A stretch of 64,000 nucleotides of DNA from Mesobacillus jeotgali (GTDB lineage Bacteria > Bacillota > Bacilli > Bacillales > Cytobacillaceae). A program made the position numbers and the translations under genes. Below the pieces are notes generated by a model. The model saw only the letters and a list, made by a program, of their open reading frames with translations. It searched no databases and was not told where the DNA came from. The DNA is taken from assembly GCF_031759225.1 (NCBI RefSeq), contig NZ_CP134494.1, positions 1,672,501 through 1,736,500 of the forward strand. The letters run 5' to 3'. This document shows, piece after piece, positions 58,227 through 64,000 of the stretch (its first letter is position 1; every line of letters starts with the position of its first letter).

Positions 58227-59180
58227 GTGGAAATGATTATGCTAAAACATCCTCATGAACATAAAAAAGAAGATTTCCCTCCCATGGCCATGGCATTGGG
58301 CTATTTTGACGGAGTCCACTTAGGCCACCAGCAGGTCATCGAAGAAGCAAGAAAAGAGGCAGCAGCCAAAGGACTGAAGAGTGCGGTCATGACATTTGAC
58401 CCTCATCCTTCAGTAGTCCTTAGCAAGAGTGTTCAGCACATGGAATATATAACACCATTGGATGACAAGGCTCGAATTATTGAAGAAATGGGAGTGGACT
58501 ACTTATTTGTCGTTCATTTCTCAACGGATTTTTCGAGTCTGCTGCCTCAGGAATTTGTCGATCAATATATCATCGGCTTGAATGTTCAACATGTCATAGC
58601 AGGATTCGACTATTCCTACGGAAAAATGGGGAAAGGGAATATGGAGACAATCCAGTTCCATTCTAGAGGCAAGTTTGATTCCACTGTAGTATCCAAGCTT
58701 TCCACTCAAGAAGAAGAGAAGGTCAGCTCTACCTTGATCCGTTCCTTTTTAAGAGACGGAAAGGTGGATGAAATGCCAGGTTTGCTGGGGAGATTTTATA
58801 CGACAAAGGGAACCGTTATAAATGGAGAGCGCCGAGGCCGTACAATTGGTTTCCCGACTGCGAATGTAGGCATCGAAGACCATTACATTCTCCCGCCAAC
58901 TGGAGTATACGCTGTAAAGATTCAAGTAGAAGGGGCATGGCATGAAGGTGTCTGCAATGTTGGCTATAAACCAACCTTCCACAAGGAAAAAAAGGACAAA
59001 CCTTCTGTTGAAGTCCACATCTTCAATTTCAACAAAGAGATTTACGGTGAACCCGCAACAATCGAGTGGCACCTTCGCCTGAGAAGTGAACGAAAATTCG
59101 AGGGAATACAGCAGCTTGTTGCCCAAATCGAAAAAGATAAGCAAGAAGCACTCCTATACTTTGAAAAAAACAAGGGTTAG
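58227..59180 (+). CDS. ribF: Bifunctional riboflavin kinase/FAD synthetase
   Basis: Makes FMN then FAD (RibC in B. subtilis); 317 residues. GTG 58227 is chosen because AGGTGA lies 8 bp upstream and the start lines up with the B. subtilis N-terminus. The N-terminal FMN adenylyltransferase domain has ALGYFDGVHLGHQQVI. The C-terminal riboflavin kinase has RGRTIGFPTANVG and PPTGVYAVKI. No FMN riboswitch is visible upstream. Confidence 0.97.
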   Translation: MEMIMLKHPHEHKKEDFPPMAMALGYFDGVHLGHQQVIEEARKEAAAKGLKSAVMTFDPHPSVVLSKSVQHMEYITPLDDKARIIEEMGVDYLFVVHFSTDFSSLLPQEFVDQYIIGLNVQHVIAGFDYSYGKMGKGNMETIQFHSRGKFDSTVVSKLSTQEEEKVSSTLIRSFLRDGKVDEMPGLLGRFYTTKGTVINGERRGRTIGFPTANVGIEDHYILPPTGVYAVKIQVEGAWHEGVCNVGYKPTFHKEKKDKPSVEVHIFNFNKEIYGEPATIEWHLRLRSERKFEGIQQLVAQIEKDKQEALLYFEKNKG

Positions 59181-59182
59181 AC

Positions 59183-59211
59183 TTGCTTTTTGTCGTAAAA
59201 AGATGTATTCT
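59183..59211 (+). promoter_or_regulatory. Promoter of rpsO
   Basis: TTGCTT (59183-59188), 17 bp, TATTCT (59206-59211), with TG just before the -10. It begins 3 bp after the ribF stop. Confidence 0.7.
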
Positions 59212-59217
59212 TATTAA

Positions 59218-59303
59218 CGTATCAAAAAAGAACCTTTGCTTGGCAAGTCGAGTCACCGACGCTTGCTCGGTAACAGGGGATTATTAAATGGAGGTGAATA
59301 CGG
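59218..59303 (+). promoter_or_regulatory. rpsO leader, possible S15 autoregulatory RNA
   Basis: ACCGA (59255-59259) and TCGGT (59267-59271) form a hairpin. Its loop contains CTTGC (59262-59266), which is complementary to upstream GCAAG (59243-59247), so a pseudoknot can form just before the ribosome binding site. S15 leaders that fold into such alternatives and bind S15 are known in several bacteria; this instance is inferred. Confidence 0.55.
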
Positions 59304-59573
59304 ATGGCAATCTCAAAAGTACGTAAAAACGAACTTATCAATGAATTCAAGACTCACGAAAGTGATACTGGATCTCCAGAAGTTCAAATCGCTGTCCTTA
59401 CTGCAGAAATCAACACTTTGAACGACCACTTGCGCGTTCATAAGAAGGACCACCACTCACGTCGCGGTCTTTTGAAAATGGTAGGTAAGCGTCGTAATCT
59501 TTTGACTTACCTTCGTAACAAGGACGTTGCTCGCTACCGCGAGTTAATCAACAAGCTTGGTCTACGTAGATAG
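59304..59573 (+). CDS. rpsO: 30S ribosomal protein S15
   Basis: Primary 16S rRNA-binding protein of the 30S platform; 89 residues, all helical. The motif [20 protein letters not shown] and the [19 protein letters not shown] segment are diagnostic. GGAGGTGA is 6 bp upstream of ATG 59304. rpsO precedes pnp as in most bacteria. Confidence 0.99.
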   Translation: MAISKVRKNELINEFKTHESDTGSPEVQIAVLTAEINTLNDHLRVHKKDHHSRRGLLKMVGKRRNLLTYLRNKDVARYRELINKLGLRR

Positions 59574-59577
59574 TCTG

Positions 59578-59605
59578 TAAAAGCGGGATTTTTCCCGCTT
59601 TTTTA
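59578..59605 (+). terminator. Intrinsic terminator after rpsO
   Basis: AAAAGCGGGA and TCCCGCTTTT form a 10-bp stem around a TTTT loop, followed by TT. Confidence 0.9.
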
Positions 59606-59871
59606 TTAGGCAAATTTTTTGTAGTGTACATAACGATTCATTGATATGAAGTGCTCCTTTTTTGAGCATAATATAACATAAAAGACATTTTAACATGGGA
59701 GCCCCATTCTCTGTTGGACAAGTTCTGTATAAAACAGGCTGGTTGGGTCGTTCATGGTTTTATCATTCATTATAAAGGTATATTTGTTATATAAGACATG
59801 CGTTTGCTGTTTTAAATAAATACCCGGGCAGAGCCAGGGTGTACTTAGTGGTAGAGAGGGGCTAAAAAAGC
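59606..59871. other. Gap between rpsO and pnp
   Basis: AT-rich 266 bp without a gene. A possible extended -10 (TGT plus TATATA, 59785-59793) lies about 80 bp before pnp with no clear -35. Nothing else recognisable. Confidence 0.45.
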
Positions 59872-61989
59872 ATGGAACAAGAAAAACAAAGTTTTTCCTT
59901 CGACTGGGCAGGGCGCAAGCTAACAGTCGAAATTGGACAGCTTGCAAAGCAAGCAAATGGTGCAGTCCTTGTCCGTTACGGAGATACAGCTGTATTAAGT
60001 ACAGCTACTGCATCAAAAGAACCGAAGAATTTAGATTTCTTCCCATTGACTGTCAATTATGAAGAGAGACTATATGCTGTCGGAAAAATTCCAGGCGGAT
60101 TCATTAAACGTGAAGGACGTCCAAGTGAAAAGGCGATTCTTGCGAGCCGATTAATTGACCGTCCAATCCGTCCGTTATTCCCTGATGGATTCCGCAACGA
60201 TGTCCAGGTAATCAGCATTGTCATGAGTGTGGATCAGGATTGTTCATCAGAAATGGCCGCTATGTTTGGATCTTCATTAGCTCTATCCGTTTCAGATATC
60301 CCATTTGGAGGACCAATCGCTGGTGTCACAGTGGGAAGGATTGATGGCAAGTTTGTGATCAACCCATCTGTTGAAGAAACAGAAAAGAGTGATATGCATT
60401 TGGTTGTAGCAGGTACAATGGATGCAATCAACATGGTTGAAGCTGGTGCGGAAGAGGTGCCTGAAGAAGTCATGCTTGAAGCGATCATGTTCGGACATGA
60501 CGAAATCAAGCGTCTGATTGCCTTCCAACAGGAAATCGTCGCGCAAGTAGGTAAAGAAAAAAGAGAGATTAAACTTTTTGAATTAGATAAAGATCTTGAA
60601 GCTGAAGTTCGCGGAGTTTGTGAGCAGGATATGATTTCTGCTATCCAGGTACAGGAAAAGCATGCTCGCGAAGATGCGATCAAAGAAGTGAAGAATGCAG
60701 TCGTCGCACGCTATGAAGAGCAGGAAGCGGATGATGACAAGCTTAAGCAAGTGAAACAAATCCTTGATAAAATCGTCAAAGGTGAAGTCCGCCGCTTGAT
60801 TACGGAAGAAAAAGTACGTCCAGACGGCCGTGGAGTCGATGAAATCCGACCGCTTTCTTCTGAAGTAGGCTTGCTTCCTAGAACACATGGTTCTGGATTG
60901 TTCACCAGGGGACAAACTCAGGCACTAAGCATCTGTACACTAGGTGCAATGGGTGATGTTCAGATCCTTGACGGTCTTGGAATCGAAGAAGAAAAACGAT
61001 TCATGCACCATTACAATTTCCCATTATTCTCTGTTGGCGAAACGGGTCCAATCCGTGGGCCGGGACGACGTGAAATCGGGCACGGTGCACTTGGTGAAAG
61101 AGCTCTTGAGCCTGTAATTCCGAATGAGAAAGACTTCCCTTACACTGTCCGTCTTGTATCAGAAGTACTCGAATCGAATGGTTCTACTTCACAGGCAAGT
61201 ATTTGTGCTAGTACATTAGCGCTTATGGATGCAGGGGTGCCAATCAAAGCACCGGTTGCCGGTATTGCAATGGGTCTGATCAAATCTGGAGTACATTATT
61301 CTATTCTTTCAGATATCCAGGGTATGGAAGACCACCTTGGGGACATGGACTTTAAAGTAGCTGGAACTGCAAAAGGTGTTACAGCCTTGCAGATGGATAT
61401 TAAGATTGAAGGATTATCCCGTGAGATTCTTGAGGAAGCTTTACAACAGGCGAAAAAAGGCCGTATGCATATTCTTGAATCCATGCTGGCAACGATCAAA
61501 GAACCGCGTGAACAGCTTTCAAAATATGCACCAAAAATCATCACTATGTGGATCAAACCTGATAAAATCCGCGACGTCATTGGGCCAAGCGGAAAACAAA
61601 TCAACAAGATCATTGAAGAAACTGGCGTGAAAATCGATATCGAACAAGATGGTACGGTATTCATTGGCTCAGTAGATGAAGAAATGATCCAAAGAGCGAA
61701 GAAAATCATTGAAGACATTGTCCGTGAAGTTGAAGTCGGAGAAATGTACCTTGGAAAGGTCCGCCGTATTGAAAAGTTTGGTGCGTTCGTTGAAATCTTC
61801 CCTGGTAAGGATGGCTTAGTCCATATCTCTGAGCTTGCTGAAGAACGAGTTGGCAAAGTAGAAGACGTACTGAAGCTGGGAGATGAACTCCTCGTCAAGG
61901 TAACTGAAATCGACAAGCAAGGCAGAGTCAACCTTTCACGCAAGGCAGTCTTGAAAGAACAACGCGAAAAAGCTGAAAAGCAATCTTAA
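59872..61989 (+). CDS. pnp: Polyribonucleotide nucleotidyltransferase (PNPase)
   Basis: 3'-to-5' phosphorolytic exoribonuclease, the main 3' exonuclease in Bacillus; 705 residues, same as B. subtilis. Two RNase PH domains ([36 protein letters not shown], with the catalytic region around [17 protein letters not shown]), an alpha domain between them, then KH ([16 protein letters not shown]) and S1 ([18 protein letters not shown]). GAGGGG lies upstream of ATG 59872. A strong terminator follows. Confidence 0.99.
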   Translation: MEQEKQSFSFDWAGRKLTVEIGQLAKQANGAVLVRYGDTAVLSTATASKEPKNLDFFPLTVNYEERLYAVGKIPGGFIKREGRPSEKAILASRLIDRPIRPLFPDGFRNDVQVISIVMSVDQDCSSEMAAMFGSSLALSVSDIPFGGPIAGVTVGRIDGKFVINPSVEETEKSDMHLVVAGTMDAINMVEAGAEEVPEEVMLEAIMFGHDEIKRLIAFQQEIVAQVGKEKREIKLFELDKDLEAEVRGVCEQDMISAIQVQEKHAREDAIKEVKNAVVARYEEQEADDDKLKQVKQILDKIVKGEVRRLITEEKVRPDGRGVDEIRPLSSEVGLLPRTHGSGLFTRGQTQALSICTLGAMGDVQILDGLGIEEEKRFMHHYNFPLFSVGETGPIRGPGRREIGHGALGERALEPVIPNEKDFPYTVRLVSEVLESNGSTSQASICASTLALMDAGVPIKAPVAGIAMGLIKSGVHYSILSDIQGMEDHLGDMDFKVAGTAKGVTALQMDIKIEGLSREILEEALQQAKKGRMHILESMLATIKEPREQLSKYAPKIITMWIKPDKIRDVIGPSGKQINKIIEETGVKIDIEQDGTVFIGSVDEEMIQRAKKIIEDIVREVEVGEMYLGKVRRIEKFGAFVEIFPGKDGLVHISELAEERVGKVEDVLKLGDELLVKVTEIDKQGRVNLSRKAVLKEQREKAEKQS

Positions 61990-61995
61990 GATAGT

Positions 61996-62023
61996 AAAGG
62001 CCGGGGGCAACCCCGGCCTTTTT
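61996..62023 (+). terminator. Intrinsic terminator after pnp
   Basis: AAAGGCCGGGG (61996-62006) and CCCCGGCCTTT (62011-62021) form an 11-bp stem with a GCAA tetraloop, followed by TT. Confidence 0.95.
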
Positions 62024-62201
62024 ATATTCTTTTTCCATGAACAGTATTTACGCTCGCCGGGCTCTTGTGTAAGATCGTTTTTCTGTTCTCTTCCCAGTGC
62101 CTGCCGTTCTACCTTGTCCTTCGGCTTCATAAAGTAAAATAAGGCCCTTTTCGTTGTCAGCATGATTATGGGGGGCCTTTACAGAAGAGGAGGCATATTA
62201 A

Positions 62202-63167
62202 ATGAGAAAGCTTGTATTAATTTCTGTTTTATTGATTGCTGCGTGGATCATCGTCAATAATCCATTCTCCCATACATATGTATCAGGACTTAAAAGCGGG
62301 ACACTTGAAGTGGCAGGGAATAAGAACTCGTTGATGTCAGAAATTGAAATGAAGGCAATAGAATATGAAATCGAACCATCTGATGCCAGAAAAGATCCAG
62401 TCTGGAAGGTAGTTCCCGGCTATAATGGGCTTAAAGTAGATATCAAAAAGTCCTACAGCAAAATGGAGAAGGAAGATAAATTCGATCCGCAAAAGCTGGT
62501 TTTCAAGCAGGTACCCCCTCAAGTCCATTTAAGTGATTTACCGCCAATGGCCATTTATAAAGGACATCCTGAGAAGCCGATGGTAAGCTTCATTATTAAT
62601 GTTGCATGGGGAAATGAATATTTGACAGGCATGCTGGCGACATTGAAGAAGCATAATGTCACCGCAAGTTTTTTCCTTGAAGGCAGATGGGTAAAGAATA
62701 ACCCGGGCATGGCTAAGATGATTTCGGATGCGGGCCATGAGATAGGGAATCATTCATTCACGCATCCTAACATGAAGCAGCTTTCTGCTCCAAAAATCAA
62801 TGAAGAAATTCGCAAGACGAATGAAGTGATTGAAGCAGTGACTGGGGTCAAGACTAAGTGGTTTGCACCCCCGAGTGGTTCATACAAGGATGAAGTGGTT
62901 GAAATTGCTGCAGCACATAAATTAGGGACCGTAATGTGGAGCGTCGACACGATCGATTGGCAGAAGCCCACTCCAGATAAACTGATCAACAGGGTGATGG
63001 GGAAGATCCATAATGGCGCAATGATCCTGATGCATCCAACAGAGTCTACTGCTGTCTCGCTTGATCAATTGATCACTCAAATTAAAGCCAAGGACCTGCA
63101 GATAGGAACTGTTTCCGATTTATTAAGTGAAAACCGGATAATAACGCCAAAAAAAATGAAAGAATAG
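62202..63167 (+). CDS. ylxY: Polysaccharide deacetylase-like protein YlxY
   Basis: 321 residues with an N-terminal hydrophobic anchor/signal (LISVLLIAAWIIV, about 4-18) and a C-terminal NodB-homology domain (about 125-310). The NodB fold is indicated by HNVTASFFLEGRWV, GHEIGNHSFTHPNM and ILMHPTESTAVSLDQLI. The first motif, normally TFDDG, reads FIINVAWGNEY, so the catalytic and metal-binding Asp pair is absent. The zinc-ligand HSFTHP is kept. Related to the sporulation enzyme PdaB by architecture but likely not a standard deacetylase. AGGAGG lies upstream of ATG 62202. Confidence 0.9.
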   Translation: MRKLVLISVLLIAAWIIVNNPFSHTYVSGLKSGTLEVAGNKNSLMSEIEMKAIEYEIEPSDARKDPVWKVVPGYNGLKVDIKKSYSKMEKEDKFDPQKLVFKQVPPQVHLSDLPPMAIYKGHPEKPMVSFIINVAWGNEYLTGMLATLKKHNVTASFFLEGRWVKNNPGMAKMISDAGHEIGNHSFTHPNMKQLSAPKINEEIRKTNEVIEAVTGVKTKWFAPPSGSYKDEVVEIAAAHKLGTVMWSVDTIDWQKPTPDKLINRVMGKIHNGAMILMHPTESTAVSLDQLITQIKAKDLQIGTVSDLLSENRIITPKKMKE

Positions 63168-63175
63168 CATTGTAT

Positions 63176-63205
63176 TTGGAAAAAGTAAGTTAAATGGACT
63201 ATACT
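63176..63205 (+). promoter_or_regulatory. Promoter of mlpA
   Basis: TTGGAA (63176-63181), 18 bp, TATACT (63200-63205). The predicted leader is about 40 nt. Confidence 0.6.
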
Positions 63206-63251
63206 AAGTAAATGCGGTAGTTTTAGCAGCTGGTTCCAGAGGAGGAATATA

Positions 63252-64000
63252 ATGATAAAGAAATATACATGTCAAAATGGTGTAAGAATCGTACTAGAAC
63301 AAATCCCGACTGTCCGTTCAGTCGCTATCGGTGTATGGATCGGAACGGGCTCCCGTAATGAGAATCCGGAGAACAATGGGATTTCACATTTTCTTGAGCA
63401 TATGTTTTTCAAAGGCACCAAAACAAGGACTGCAAGAGAGATTGCAGAATCCTTTGATAGCATTGGCGGCCAAGTGAACGCATTCACTTCCAAGGAGTAT
63501 ACTTGCTATTACGCCAAGGTGTTGGATAATCATGCACCATTCGCGCTAGAAGTTTTAGCGGACATGTTCTTTAACTCTACTTTTGATTCAGAGGAATTGA
63601 ATAAAGAGAAGAACGTTGTGAATGAAGAAATCAAGATGTATGAAGATACTCCTGATGATATCGTCCACGATTTGCTAAGCCAGGCTGTATACGGTGACCA
63701 TCCGCTTGGTTATCCAATCCTTGGTACAGAAGAAACGCTCCAAAGTTTCACCGGTGAAAAGCTCGAACAGTATATGCATGATACCTATAGACCAGAAAAT
63801 GTGGTCATTTCCATTGCTGGGAACGTACCTGAATCTTTCATTAAGAATGCTGAAGACTTCTTTGGCTCATATGAAGCGAGCAAGGAAAAGATGGAGTACA
63901 TAAAACCGGACTTCCATGCAACACATGCTTCCAGGAAAAAAGAAACTGAACAAGCCCACCTGTGCCTTGGGTTCGAAGGATTGCAGATCGGCCACTCTGA
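63252..64000 (+). CDS. mlpA: M16-family zinc peptidase MlpA (YmxG), 5' part
   Basis: Begins at ATG 63252 after GGAGGAAT and is open to the end of the window (249 codons seen). The inverted zinc motif HxxEH is visible as HFLEHMFFKGT, with the downstream Glu ligand in NEEIKMYEDTPDD. Related to mitochondrial processing peptidase and pitrilysin subunits. It follows ylxY in the same order as B. subtilis, where the product MlpA affects extracellular protease expression. The C-terminal half lies outside the window. Confidence 0.95.
   Translation, partial: MIKKYTCQNGVRIVLEQIPTVRSVAIGVWIGTGSRNENPENNGISHFLEHMFFKGTKTRTAREIAESFDSIGGQVNAFTSKEYTCYYAKVLDNHAPFALEVLADMFFNSTFDSEELNKEKNVVNEEIKMYEDTPDDIVHDLLSQAVYGDHPLGYPILGTEETLQSFTGEKLEQYMHDTYRPENVVISIAGNVPESFIKNAEDFFGSYEASKEKMEYIKPDFHATHASRKKETEQAHLCLGFEGLQIGHS

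Overview
The window is a chromosomal core segment of a motile, endospore-lineage low-GC Gram-positive bacterium of the family Bacillaceae. The evidence is near-complete collinearity with the Bacillus subtilis topA-to-ymxG region, AGGAGG-type ribosome binding sites, sigma-A-like promoters often with an extended TGn -10, a C-family DNA polymerase III (PolC), CodY, and the Bacillus form of HslV with an N-terminal serine. It is not B. subtilis itself: FlgE and FlgD are longer, extra genes sit in the flagellar operon, and several intergenic regions differ. A genus such as Mesobacillus, Cytobacillus or another Bacillus sensu lato member is an inference. Almost every gene is on the + strand. I see no mobile element, CRISPR array, tRNA or rRNA.

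Region 1 (1-6865): the 3' end of topA, then trmFO and xerC-hslV-hslU-codY. This covers DNA topology, tRNA modification, chromosome dimer resolution, the two-component HslUV protease and the global nutrient regulator CodY, closed by a strong terminator.

Region 2 (6866-36888): after a 470-bp AT-rich regulatory gap comes a complete ~29-kb fla/che operon. It runs flgB-flgC-fliE-fliF-fliG-fliH-fliI-fliJ-motE(ylxF)-fliK-flgD-(TIGR02530-type gene)-flgE-swrD-fliL-fliM-fliY-cheY-fliO-fliP-fliQ-fliR-flhB-flhA-flhF-flhG-cheB-cheA-cheW-cheC-cheD-sigD-fapA-(small basic hypothetical)-swrB. It encodes the rod, MS and C rings, export gate and ATPase, hook, chemotaxis signalling, and the sigma factor for late flagellar genes. 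Genes overlap or abut almost everywhere, and the few wider gaps contain inverted repeats.

Region 3 (36889-46568): rpsB, tsf, pyrH-frr, then uppS-cdsA-dxr-rseP-proS. These cover translation elongation, UMP synthesis, ribosome recycling, isoprenoid/undecaprenyl and phospholipid synthesis, an intramembrane protease and prolyl-tRNA synthetase. Each block has its own promoter and terminator.

Region 4 (46569-64000): a 610-bp gap with degenerate repeats, polC, then the nusA-infB operon (rimP-nusA-rnpM-ylxQ-infB-ylxP-rbfA), truB, ribF, rpsO, pnp, the ylxY deacetylase-like gene and the 5' part of the M16 protease gene mlpA.

I found no unmistakable new biological system; the window is mainly conserved housekeeping sequence. 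The most interesting signals are regulatory: CodY-box-like sequences and a 20-bp-period direct repeat in the flgB leader, inverted repeats at particular fla/che gene boundaries (before fliF, on both sides of flgE, before sigD), structured leaders at rimP and nusA, a terminator-like hairpin between rbfA and truB, and a decayed repeat cluster between proS and polC.
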